A stretch of 14,323 bases of DNA from Paracoccaceae bacterium (GCA_007120685.1 SKNG01000052.1:1-14323); one strand, 5' to 3'. Shown: positions 7,474 through 14,162, numbered from the stretch's first letter. Made by a program: numbers and translations. Notes: generated by a model from the letters alone, not told the origin.

Positions 7474-7914
7474 ATGGCACGCGCAATTCTTGCCTTTATT
7501 GCCGGCGGCCTGTTCGGCGCGGGGCTGCTGGTTTCCGGCATGACCGACACCACCAAGGTGCAGGGCTGGCTGGATGTCTTCGGCGACTGGGACCCGACGC
7601 TGGCCTTCGTGCTGGGGGGAGCGATCATCCCCATGGCGATCGCCTGGAACGTGGCGGCGCGGCGCGCGCGACCGGCGCTGGGCGGCAGCTTCCCCGGCAA
7701 GCCGGGGTCGGAAATCGACCGCAACCTTGTTGTCGGTTCGGTGCTGTTCGGCATGGGCTGGGGGCTGGCGGGTCTGTGCCCGGGGCCGGCGGTGGCCTCG
7801 ATCAGCTGGGGCGGCATCGGCGGGCTGGTGTTCCTTGCCGCGATGATTGCCGGTATGCTGCTGGCGCCGGCCCTGCGCCAGCGCATGGAAACCATGGCCG
7901 TGGCGCTGCGATAG
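7474..7914 (+). CDS. pmpB: YeeE/YedE family sulfur transport protein, PmpB type (DUF6691-like)
   Basis: This 146-residue membrane protein is the second half of the PmpA/PmpB pair. It opens with AFIAGGLFGAGLLVSGMTDTTKVQGWLDV, the conserved start of the PmpB group. It carries FGMGWGLAGLCPGPAVAS around the single conserved Cys102. Hydrophobic segments lie near 4-22, 41-60, 85-102 and 112-132. The start codon comes one base after the pmpA stop. The likely job is uptake or relay of a sulfur species feeding the flanking dioxygenase and DUF442 enzymes; the true substrate (sulfite, thiosulfate or sulfane sulfur) is not settled by sequence. Confidence 0.89.
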   Translation: MARAILAFIAGGLFGAGLLVSGMTDTTKVQGWLDVFGDWDPTLAFVLGGAIIPMAIAWNVAARRARPALGGSFPGKPGSEIDRNLVVGSVLFGMGWGLAGLCPGPAVASISWGGIGGLVFLAAMIAGMLLAPALRQRMETMAVALR

Positions 7915-7953
7915 GCAGCGCCCGCGCCCCCGTTACAGGTGATTGAGGAAGTC

Positions 7954-8403
7954 ATGAGCATGGAAATCCGCCCCCTGGACGACGCCTATGCGGTCAGCCC
8001 GCAGATCATGCCGGAAGACATCCCGGCCATCGCCGCGGCGGGCTATACCACCGTCGTCGACAACCGCCCCGATGCCGAGATCCCGCCGGAACTGCATGCC
8101 GAGGCGCTGCGCCCGGCGCTGGAGGCGGCGGGGATCTCGCTGGTGGTCAACCCGGTGGTCGGCGGCGCGCTGACCATGGAGAATGTCGAGGCTCAGCGCG
8201 CGGCCATCGACGGGGCTGCCGGTAACGGGGCAGGGGGCAAGGTGCTGGCCTATTGCGCCTCTGGCAACCGGTCGTCCATCGTCTGGGCCTTAGCGCTGGC
8301 CGGGCGGCGGCCAACGGAAGAGCTGGTGGCGGCCGGGGCGCAATACGGCTATCAGGTGCCGCAGTTCCGCGAGCTGATCGACAAGCTAGCCAACAAGGGC
8401 TGA
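7954..8403 (+). CDS. DUF442 / TIGR01244 phosphatase-like sulfurtransferase
   Basis: This 149-residue cytoplasmic protein has a dual-specificity-phosphatase-like fold. The active-site loop is LAYCASGNRSS with Cys101 and Arg106 (C-x4-R), one residue shorter than the C-x5-R loop of tyrosine phosphatases. That matches the N-terminal domain of Blh proteins and TIGR01244 proteins, which act as sulfurtransferases. The N-terminal text VVDNRPDAEIPPE is the family's conserved 'NRPD' strand. ATG 7954 follows GAGGA (7945-7949); a GTG at 7939 and an ATG at 7960 are in frame. It is the last gene of the operon, 39 bases after pmpB, and is followed by a terminator. Elsewhere this domain is fused to the dioxygenase; here the two are separate proteins from the same message. 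Confidence 0.88.
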   Translation: MSMEIRPLDDAYAVSPQIMPEDIPAIAAAGYTTVVDNRPDAEIPPELHAEALRPALEAAGISLVVNPVVGGALTMENVEAQRAAIDGAAGNGAGGKVLAYCASGNRSSIVWALALAGRRPTEELVAAGAQYGYQVPQFRELIDKLANKG

Positions 8404-8422
8404 CGCCGGGTCGGAGCGTGGG

Positions 8423-8444
8423 AAGGCGCGTCGACGCGCCTTTT
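8423..8444 (+). terminator. Intrinsic terminator of the persulfide operon
   Basis: A perfect 20-base palindrome, AAGGCGCGTCGACGCGCCTT (8423-8442), running into TTTT (8441-8444), 20 bases after the DUF442 stop. Same design as the stem at 5573-5596, with GTCGAC in place of TTCGAA at the centre. Confidence 0.82.
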
Positions 8445-8503
8445 GCCGCCGCGGCGCTGCGCGCTGGCGACGTTGGCGCCACCCCGACGGCGGGACCGGG
8501 GAA

Positions 8504-8525
8504 AACGGCCCTTCGAAGGGCCGTT
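8504..8525. repeat. Palindrome of the CCTTCGAAGG family
   Basis: A perfect 22-base palindrome with the same 5' AAAACGG start and CCTTCGAAGG core as the element at 5550-5569. It lies 60 bases beyond the operon terminator and 19 bases before the -35 box of the ABC transporter promoter candidate. The stem faces AAAA on its left, so on the minus strand it would read as a terminator, yet no minus-strand gene ends here. It may block antisense readthrough or be a dispersed intergenic repeat. Confidence 0.75.
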
Positions 8526-8543
8526 CCGATCTGCCGTTGCGAC

Positions 8544-8572
8544 TGGCCAAGGGCGCACCGCCGGGCTAAGTC
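8544..8572 (+). promoter_or_regulatory. Candidate promoter for the Atm1-type ABC transporter gene
   Basis: TGGCCA (8544-8549), a 17-base spacer, then TAAGTC (8567-8572). The predicted start near 8579 leaves a leader of about 24 bases that contains AAGGA (8589-8593). Same -35 hexamer and spacing as at 3476-3504. The rest of the 8404-8602 intergenic stretch is taken up by the two palindromes. Confidence 0.45.
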
Positions 8573-8602
8573 AGCAGGACGAACAGCCAAGGACGCCCCC
8601 TC

Positions 8603-10441
8603 ATGCGATCCCCAGCCAGCGGGCCGCCGCCAGCGCCCGACCCCGCCAATCCGACCGAGGCCAGCGGCTGGGCCACCATCGCCAAGGTGGCCCCCTATCT
8701 GTGGCCCGAGGGGGAGACGGGGCTGCGCATCCGCGTCGTACTGGCGTTGATCTTCCTGCTGGCGGCCAAGCTGGTCGCCGTGGGCACGCCCCTGATCTAC
8801 AAGGCTGCGGTGGATGCCCTGGTCCCGTCCGAGGCAGGCACCGGCTGGCTGGTCGCCGTGGGCGCGGTGGGGCTGACCGTGGCCTATGGCATGGCGCGGC
8901 TGCTCAGCGTGTGCTTCCAGCAGTTGCGCGATGCCGTCTTTGCCCGCGTCGCCCAGCGCGCGCTGCGCCGGCTGGCACTGGAGACCTTCACCCACATCCA
9001 CCGCCTGAGCCTGCGCTTTCACCTGACGCGCAAGACCGGAGGCCTGAGCCGGATCATCGAGCGCGGGGTGAAGGGCGTCGAGTTCCTGCTGCGCTTCCTT
9101 CTGTTCAACATCGTGCCGCTGATCCTGGAATTACTGCTGATCGCGGCGATCTTCGTCTTTCTGTTCGATGCCCGCTATGTGGCCACCATCGCCGCGACCA
9201 TCGCGCTTTATGTCTGGTTCACCTTCAAGGTCACCGAATGGCGCGTGAAGATCCGCCGGGTGATGAACGAGCAGGACACCGACGCCAACCAGAAGGCCAT
9301 CGACAGCCTGCTGAACTTCGAGACCGTCAAGTATTTCAACGCCGAAGCGCGCGAGGCCCGCCGCTATGACCGCGCCATGGAACAATACGAGGCGGCGGCG
9401 GTGAAGACAGCAACCTCGCTGGCCTTTCTTAATACCGGCCAGTCGGCAATCATCACCGCGGGGCTGGTGGTGGTGATGGTGCTGGCCGCCATTGGGGTGG
9501 AACAGGGCGTGCTGACGGTGGGCGATTTCGTCATGGTCAACGCCTATATGATCCAGATCACCATGCCGCTGAACTTCCTGGGCACGGTCTACCGGGAAAT
9601 CCGGCAGGCGCTGGTCGATATGGGGCAGATGTTCGGCCTCTTGGAATACCCGCCGGATGTGGTGGAAAAACCCGGCGCGCCGCCGCTGCTCCTGTCCGGG
9701 GGCGCGGTGCGGCTGCAGGATGTGCGGTTTCATTACGACCCGGCGCGGCCGATTCTGAAGGGGATCACGCTGGATGTGCCGGCGGGATCGACGGTGGCAC
9801 TGGTGGGGGCGTCCGGTTCCGGAAAGTCCACCATCGGGCGACTTTTGTTCCGGTTCTACGATGTCTCGGCCGGGCGGCTGATGATCGACGGGCAGGATAT
9901 CCGCGGTGTGACGCTGGACAGCCTGCACGCGGCCGTCGGCGTGGTGCCGCAGGATACGGTGCTGTTCAACGACACGGTGTTCTACAATATCGCCTATGGC
10001 CGCGACGGGGCGAGCCGCGCGCAGGTCGAGGCCGCGGCGAAGGCGGCGCGCATTCATGATTTCATCCGGTCGCTGCCCGAAGGCTATGACACCCAGGTGG
10101 GCGAGCGAGGGCTGAAGCTTTCCGGCGGCGAGAAGCAGCGCGTGGGGATCGCGCGGACGCTGCTGAAGGATCCTGCGATATTGCTGCTGGACGAGGCGAC
10201 CTCGGCGCTGGACAGCCAGACCGAGGGTGACATCCAGGAATCCTTGCGCGCGATGGGGCAGGGGCGCACGGTGATCATGATCGCGCATCGATTGTCCACG
10301 GTGGTTGATGCCGACATGATCGTGGTGCTGGAGGCGGGCGAGAGTGTGGAGCAGGGCAGCCATGCGGCGCTGATGGCGCGCGGCGGGCGCTATGCCGCGA
10401 TGTGGACCCGCCAGGCCAGCGAGGTGGATGCCGCGGAGTGA
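8603..10441 (+). CDS. Atm1/HMT1-type ABC exporter (fused permease and ATPase)
   Basis: This 612-residue half-transporter works as a homodimer in the inner membrane. Residues about 40-340 form the six-helix transmembrane domain, with the group-specific stretch NFETVKYFNAEAREARRYD (238-256) lining the glutathione site in Atm1 proteins. The ATPase domain follows: Walker A GASGSGKST (402-410), Q-loop Q450, signature LSGGEKQ (506-512), Walker B ILLLDEATSALD with D530 and E531, and H-loop H562. Bacterial Atm1 homologues export glutathione-metal or glutathione-persulfide-type conjugates and confer metal tolerance; the mitochondrial form supports cytosolic Fe-S assembly. AAGGA at 8589-8593 supports the ATG. 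The gene has its own promoter candidate but sits directly after a glutathione-persulfide operon, which suggests related substrates. A short Pro/Ala-rich N-terminal tail (1-20) precedes the first helix. Confidence 0.92.
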   Translation: MRSPASGPPPAPDPANPTEASGWATIAKVAPYLWPEGETGLRIRVVLALIFLLAAKLVAVGTPLIYKAAVDALVPSEAGTGWLVAVGAVGLTVAYGMARLLSVCFQQLRDAVFARVAQRALRRLALETFTHIHRLSLRFHLTRKTGGLSRIIERGVKGVEFLLRFLLFNIVPLILELLLIAAIFVFLFDARYVATIAATIALYVWFTFKVTEWRVKIRRVMNEQDTDANQKAIDSLLNFETVKYFNAEAREARRYDRAMEQYEAAAVKTATSLAFLNTGQSAIITAGLVVVMVLAAIGVEQGVLTVGDFVMVNAYMIQITMPLNFLGTVYREIRQALVDMGQMFGLLEYPPDVVEKPGAPPLLLSGGAVRLQDVRFHYDPARPILKGITLDVPAGSTVALVGASGSGKSTIGRLLFRFYDVSAGRLMIDGQDIRGVTLDSLHAAVGVVPQDTVLFNDTVFYNIAYGRDGASRAQVEAAAKAARIHDFIRSLPEGYDTQVGERGLKLSGGEKQRVGIARTLLKDPAILLLDEATSALDSQTEGDIQESLRAMGQGRTVIMIAHRLSTVVDADMIVVLEAGESVEQGSHAALMARGGRYAAMWTRQASEVDAAE

Positions 10442-10459
10442 TGTTTCTTGGGTGAAGGG

Positions 10460-10527
10460 GGCGGCGCGCTCGGACATCCGCAGGGGATGCCCTCGCGCGC
10501 CGCCTCCGATGCCTGCGGCATCGGAGG
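10460..10527. terminator. Tandem stem-loops between convergent genes
   Basis: Two stems in a row. The first is a perfect ten-pair inverted repeat, GGCGGCGCGC (10460-10469) with GCGCGCCGCC (10495-10504), whose 25-base loop can itself fold (ATCC...GGAT). The second is an eleven-pair stem, CCTCCGATGCC (10503-10513) with GGCATCGGAGG (10517-10527), and a three-base loop. They overlap by two bases, so both can barely form at once. The ABC transporter gene ends 18 bases to the left and the minus-strand DUF2892 gene ends 4 bases to the right, so bidirectional termination is likely despite the lack of T-runs. Confidence 0.65.
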
Positions 10528-10531
10528 GTGC

Positions 10532-10738
10532 CTAGCGCCGGTCCGACGCGCAGGTGGACAGGCCGAAGAGGCGATAGGCCGGGCAGGTCTGGAAGAGCCC
10601 GGTGGCCAGCGGCACGATGCCGATCAGGTAGAGCACGCGCCAGCTTGATTCGGTGTTCAGGAAGAACCCGAGGATCAGCGCCGCGCCGATGACGATGCGG
10701 ATGATCCGGTCGATGGTGCCGACATTACGTTCGAACAT
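10532..10738 (-). CDS. DUF2892 (YgaP-like) inner-membrane protein
   Basis: This 68-residue protein opens with MFERNVGTIDRIIRIVIG, the standard start of DUF2892, the membrane part of rhodanese YgaP. Two hydrophobic segments follow (about 12-25 and 32-48), then FQTCPAYRLFGLSTC with two Cys residues typical of the family. ATG 10738 has AAGGA eight bases upstream on the minus strand (10751-10747); the frame stays open further upstream, but that text looks non-coding. DUF2892 proteins often occur near rhodaneses, sulfide oxidation genes or BigR-type operons, so a place in sulfur stress is plausible. It is encoded convergently with the ABC transporter. Confidence 0.87.
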   Translation of the reverse strand: MFERNVGTIDRIIRIVIGAALILGFFLNTESSWRVLYLIGIVPLATGLFQTCPAYRLFGLSTCASDRR

Positions 10739-11038
10739 GGCTTCAGTCCTTGCAGGGAGGCGCCAATCGTGCGGTCCCGGGCATGGCGCCTTGGGCACAT
10801 GCCGCCTCGATCCGGTTGTTCTGCTCAATGACGCAGGTCCGGGACCCGCCCCTGCGCCCGTTCGCCCGGGGCCTGACGGCCATGAGCTGTCAAGCATTCA
10901 AACATAAAGAATTTGGAATGTCTATTGGGGACATTGCCTCCTACCGCGCTTTCCCTGCCTGCGGCGGCGATGCGTCAATCCTCGGCAGAGGCGGGGCTGC
11001 CGGCAGCTTTCAGGTGCTCATGGCAGGCGGGCAGCCTG
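10739..11038. other. 300-base gap; long leader of the DUF2892 gene
   Basis: No convincing gene is seen on either strand. The notable content is an AT-rich island at about 10888-10926 with a minus-strand promoter candidate and a dyad (annotated separately). If that promoter is used, the DUF2892 message has a leader of about 150 bases. The left two thirds are GC-rich without clear motifs. Confidence 0.5.
10896..10924 (-). promoter_or_regulatory. Candidate promoter with overlapping ATTC/GAAT dyad, DUF2892 gene
   Basis: On the minus strand TAGACA (10924-10919) is followed by 17 bases and TTGAAT (10901-10896). The -10 box overlaps the dyad ATTC (10896-10899)-N9-GAAT (10909-10912), and a second GAAT lies at 10916-10919, which also gives the longer inverted repeat CATTC...GAATG (10895-10920). 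The plus-strand text GCATTCAAA (10894-10902) is identical to the element at 6011-6019 upstream of the dioxygenase. Confidence 0.4.
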
Positions 11039-11377
11039 TCAGGGCTTGCGGTGGTGGCCCCCGTGATGGCGCCGATGATGGCCGTGATGGTGCCGATGCC
11101 GGTGGAAATGCCGTTCGATGAAACCCGGCCCGTGCGCCCGGCGGCACCCGCCCTGGGGTGGGCGCCCGTCATGCAGGGCCATTGCCTGCGGGTCGCGCAC
11201 CATGCCGCGCGGGCATCCGTCATGCGTGCCGCGCCGGTGGTGGCCATGATGGCTCTGCGTGCCATGATAGCCCGGCGCCACCGCCCCGGCCGGGCCTGTC
11301 ACCGGCATCATCGCCAGAACGCCCAGGCCGAACAAAAGCACCACGACCGCGCGCCGAAGAGGCAAGAACAGTTGCAT
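11039..11377 (-). CDS. His-rich small exported protein, putative metal binder
   Basis: This 112-residue protein of unrecognised family has a clear signal peptide: MQLFLPLRR, a hydrophobic core (VVVLLFGLGVLAMMPV), then PAGA with a likely cleavage after residue 32. The mature part is about 80 residues, of which 20 are His, with clusters SHHGHH near the start and RHFHRHRHHHGHHRRHHGGHH at the C-terminus. Two Cys occur in DGCPRG and GGCRRA. Such proteins usually bind Ni, Zn, Co or Cu in the periplasm, but none of this is shown. ATG 11377 has GGGAG six bases upstream on the minus strand (11388-11384). Doubt remains because the region is low-complexity and other frames are open with high GC at third positions. 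The signal peptide and ribosome site decided the call. It is divergent from ldhA and about 300 bases upstream of the DUF2892 gene on the same strand. Confidence 0.6.
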   Translation of the reverse strand: MQLFLPLRRAVVVLLFGLGVLAMMPVTGPAGAVAPGYHGTQSHHGHHRRGTHDGCPRGMVRDPQAMALHDGRPPQGGCRRAHGPGFIERHFHRHRHHHGHHRRHHGGHHRKP

Positions 11378-11552
11378 CGAAAACTCCCGCATGTGGTTTC
11401 CCACCTTGCCGCGCTGAGGTTAGCACCTGGTTAACGTGAGGCTTGCAATACCCCTGTGCATAACCTTGCAGCAGGTGGGGACGTTCCGTGCATCCGGGGC
11501 CGCGCCCGCCCGTCTGCGGTGACACATCGCCCGGACGGCACCGGTGCGGCGC

Positions 11553-11581
11553 TTGTTCTTTCACCTATCGAGCCATAGATT
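11553..11581 (+). promoter_or_regulatory. Candidate promoter of ldhA-lctP
   Basis: TTGTTC (11553-11558), a 17-base spacer, TAGATT (11576-11581). The predicted start is near 11588, leaving about 43 bases of leader. It lies in the 253-base divergent region 11378-11630, which also must hold the His-rich gene's promoter. That region contains repeated ACCT/AGGT dyads (11417-11428, 11463-11476) that could be operator sites, but no regulator can be named. Confidence 0.5.
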
Positions 11582-11630
11582 TTGGGCAGGGGTGAACGCG
11601 GCAAGGTAACGGGAACCGGGGAAACGGCCG

Positions 11631-12629
11631 ATGCGGGTGGATGTGTTCAGCGCCAAGCGCTATGACCAGGCGTTTCTGGGCGCGGCGGCAAAAGACAGCG
11701 GGCTGGAGCTGTGCTTTCACGAGGCACGGCTGGGCCCGACGACGGCGCGGTTGGCGCAGGGCGCGGCGGCGGTCTGTGCCTTCGTCAATGATGACCTGGG
11801 CGCGGCGGTCCTCGGCGAACTGGCCGCCGGTGACGTGCGCTTGATCGCCCTGCGCTCGGCCGGGTTCAACCATGTCGATCTGCAAGCCGCCCGCGATGCC
11901 GGGCTGGCAGTGGCGCGGGTGCCGGCCTATTCGCCCCATGCCGTTGCCGAACACACCCTGGCGCTGATCCTGACGCTGAACCGCAACACGCACCGGGCCT
12001 GGAACCGCGTGCGCGAGGGCAATTTCGCGCTCGACGGGCTGATGGGGTTCGACATGCACGCGAAGACGGCGGGCATTGTCGGCACCGGCCAGATCGGCAC
12101 GGTGCTGGCGCGCATCCTGACCGGGTTCGGCTGCATGGTGCTGGCGCATGACCCAAACCCCAATGCCGAATGCGAGGCCCTGGGCGTGCGCTACGTCCCG
12201 ATGACCCAGTTGCTGGCCGGGTCCGACATCATCACCCTGCAATGCCCACTGACACCTGCCACGCATCACCTGATCGACGATGCGGCCATCGCGCAGATGC
12301 GCAGGGGAGCGATGCTGGTCAACACCTCGCGCGGGGCGGTGGTGGACACGCGCGCGGTGATCCGGGGGCTGAAATCCGGGCGCATCGGCGCGCTGGGGCT
12401 GGATGTCTACGAGGAAGAGGGCGACCTGTTCTTCGAGGACCTGTCGCAAACCCATATCCCGGACGATGTCTTCGCCCGGCTGCTGACCTTTCCCAATGTG
12501 CTGATCACCGGCCATCAGGGCTTCTTCACCCGTGAGGCGCTGCAGGCCATCGCCGAGACGACCATCGCCAATATCACCGGTTTTCTGCGTGACGGGCAGG
12601 CGTTGCATCCCGTGACGCTGCCGGACTGA
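11631..12629 (+). CDS. ldhA: D-lactate dehydrogenase (NAD-dependent, LdhA family)
   Basis: This cytoplasmic enzyme interconverts pyruvate and D-lactate with NADH. The 332-residue product aligns with E. coli LdhA (329) through most of its length: FVNDD near 51-55, LRSAGFNHVDL near 74-84, VRVP-type ARVPAYSPHAVAEH near 95-108 and TAGIVGTGQIG (NAD loop GTGQIG at 151-156). D174 in LAHDPNPN favours NAD over NADP. Catalytic residues R234 (NTSRG), E263 (YEEEG) and H295 (TGHQ) are all present, as is DLFFEDLS. The ribosome site before ATG 11631 is modest (GGGGA at 11618-11622). The stop is one base before the lactate permease start, so the two are surely cotranscribed. The pairing fits either fermentative lactate release or lactate uptake with oxidation; LdhA-type enzymes normally run towards lactate. 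Confidence 0.9.
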   Translation: MRVDVFSAKRYDQAFLGAAAKDSGLELCFHEARLGPTTARLAQGAAAVCAFVNDDLGAAVLGELAAGDVRLIALRSAGFNHVDLQAARDAGLAVARVPAYSPHAVAEHTLALILTLNRNTHRAWNRVREGNFALDGLMGFDMHAKTAGIVGTGQIGTVLARILTGFGCMVLAHDPNPNAECEALGVRYVPMTQLLAGSDIITLQCPLTPATHHLIDDAAIAQMRRGAMLVNTSRGAVVDTRAVIRGLKSGRIGALGLDVYEEEGDLFFEDLSQTHIPDDVFARLLTFPNVLITGHQGFFTREALQAIAETTIANITGFLRDGQALHPVTLPD

Positions 12630-12630
12630 G

Positions 12631-14103
12631 ATGCCCGCGCTGCTGGCCGGCCTGCCGATCCTGGTGGTGCTGCTGGCCATGGCAGTGCTGCACTGGCGCG
12701 CGGCGCTGGCCGGGGCAGCGGGGCTGGGGGTGGCGATGGCCCTGGCCTGGGGCGGCGGGGCGCTGGGCGCGGGACTGCTGGCCGGGGTCATGGGAGAGGC
12801 GGCCAGCAGCACGGCGGCGATCTTGTGGATCATCCTGCCGGCGCTGGCGATCTACGAATTGCAGGCGCGGGTCGGCGCGCTGGACCGGCTGCGCGCGGCG
12901 CTGGCCCGGCTGAGCGATGATCGCGCGGTGCAGGCGCTGCTGATCGCCTGGTTCTTCGGGCTGTTCATGGAGGGGGCAGCGGGTTTCGGCACGCCGGTGG
13001 CGCTGGCCGCGCCCTTGCTGGTGGGGCTGGGGTTCGGGCCGGTGCGGGCGGTGGCGCTGGCGCTGCTAGGCCATGCGGCGGGCGTGTCCTTCGGCGCCGT
13101 GGGCACGCCGGCGCTGGCACAGGTGGCCATGCTGGGCCTGCCACCGCAGGCGCTGGCCGGCTGGACGATGAGCCTGCATGCCCTGCCCATGGGGCTCTTG
13201 GCGCTGGCGGTGATGCGGCTGGCCAGTGACGGCCCCTTGACCCGCCGCCAGGTGGGGCTGGGGCTGCTGGCGGCGGCCTGCTTTCTGCTGCCGGCGCTGG
13301 CGCTGGCCTGGCTTGCCGGGCCTGAACTGACCACGCTGGGCGGCGCGCTGGCGGGGGGCGCGGTCTTTGCCCTGCTGGTGCGGCGACGGCCTGCCGGCGC
13401 GAAGGCGCCGCCCTGGCGCCTGGCCGATCTGGCGCGCGATCTGGCGCCCTATCTGCTGATCCTGGGTCTCGTGCTGGCCACGCGGTTGATCGGCCCGGTG
13501 CAGCAGGCCCTGTCCGGCCTCTGGCTGGGCTGGCAATGGCAGGGCTATGGCGGCGGGATCGCGCCGCTATACCACCCGGGCAGCCTGCTGGCGCTGGGGC
13601 TTGTGCTCAGCGTTCTGCTGTCGGGGCGCGGCCATGCGCTGCGGCCGGCCATCGGCGCGGCGCTGCGCCGGCTGGCGCCGGTGGCGCTGGCGCTGCTGGT
13701 CATGCTGGTGCTGGCGCGGCTGATGGTGCATGCCGGCATGATCGACCGGCTGGCCGAGGGCGCGGCGCGCGCCGGGCCGCTGTGGCCGTTGCTGGCGCCG
13801 ATGATCGGGGCCCTGGGCACCTTCGTCAGCGGCTCGGCCACGGCCTCGAACATCCTGTTCACCGATTTCCAGGCCGCCACCGCGCGGGCGCTGGACCTGC
13901 CGGCTCTGCCAATGATCGCGGCGCAGGGAGTGGGGGCGGCGATCGGCAACGCGGTGGCGCCGCACAACATCATCGCCGGGGCGGCGACGGTGGGGCTGAC
14001 CGGCCGCGACGGCGCGGTGCTGGCGCGCACGCTGGCGCCTGTGCTGGTGCACGCTACGGCGGTGGGGGCGCTGGTGGTTCTGGTGGTCACATTGCACCCG
14101 TAG
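12631..14103 (+). CDS. lctP: L-lactate permease family transporter
   Basis: This is a proton-coupled lactate (or glycolate) permease of the LctP/LldP family in the inner membrane. The protein has 490 residues, somewhat below the usual 530-560, with about a dozen hydrophobic helices. Family motifs are intact: FMEGAAGFGTPVALAAPLL (112-130), SFGAVGTPALAQV (153-165), GTFVSGSATASNILFTDFQ (396-414) and QGVGAAIGNAVAPHNIIAG (432-450). The shortness relative to the family seems to come from loops, since both ends and all motifs are present. ATG 12631 begins one base after the ldhA stop, so translation is probably coupled. The cargo stereochemistry (D or L) cannot be read from sequence; family members usually take both and glycolate too. 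No obvious terminator follows before the tRNA gene. Confidence 0.9.
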   Translation: MPALLAGLPILVVLLAMAVLHWRAALAGAAGLGVAMALAWGGGALGAGLLAGVMGEAASSTAAILWIILPALAIYELQARVGALDRLRAALARLSDDRAVQALLIAWFFGLFMEGAAGFGTPVALAAPLLVGLGFGPVRAVALALLGHAAGVSFGAVGTPALAQVAMLGLPPQALAGWTMSLHALPMGLLALAVMRLASDGPLTRRQVGLGLLAAACFLLPALALAWLAGPELTTLGGALAGGAVFALLVRRRPAGAKAPPWRLADLARDLAPYLLILGLVLATRLIGPVQQALSGLWLGWQWQGYGGGIAPLYHPGSLLALGLVLSVLLSGRGHALRPAIGAALRRLAPVALALLVMLVLARLMVHAGMIDRLAEGAARAGPLWPLLAPMIGALGTFVSGSATASNILFTDFQAATARALDLPALPMIAAQGVGAAIGNAVAPHNIIAGAATVGLTGRDGAVLARTLAPVLVHATAVGALVVLVVTLHP

Positions 14104-14162
14104 CCCAACCGCCGCATGCGCGCCGTTGCTGGTGCCCGCGGCAGCCGGGACCGCAGATGATC

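Noticed and set aside
10918..11121. A plus-strand open frame beginning MSIGDIASYRAFPACGG
   Set aside because: It has no ribosome binding site, overlaps the promoter-like AT-rich patch and the antisense of the His-rich gene, and becomes low-complexity Gly/Asp text.
10975..11265. An alternative minus-strand frame over the His-rich gene (text such as GISTGIGTITAIIGAITGATT)
   Set aside because: Its third-position GC is high, but it lacks a ribosome site and any recognisable start, while the His frame has both a ribosome site and a signal peptide. It remains the main rival reading.
11455..11463. A DnaA-box-like nonamer (TTATGCACA on the minus strand)
   Set aside because: It is single, with no neighbouring boxes, AT-rich unwinding element or dnaA/parAB-type genes, so it does not mark an origin.
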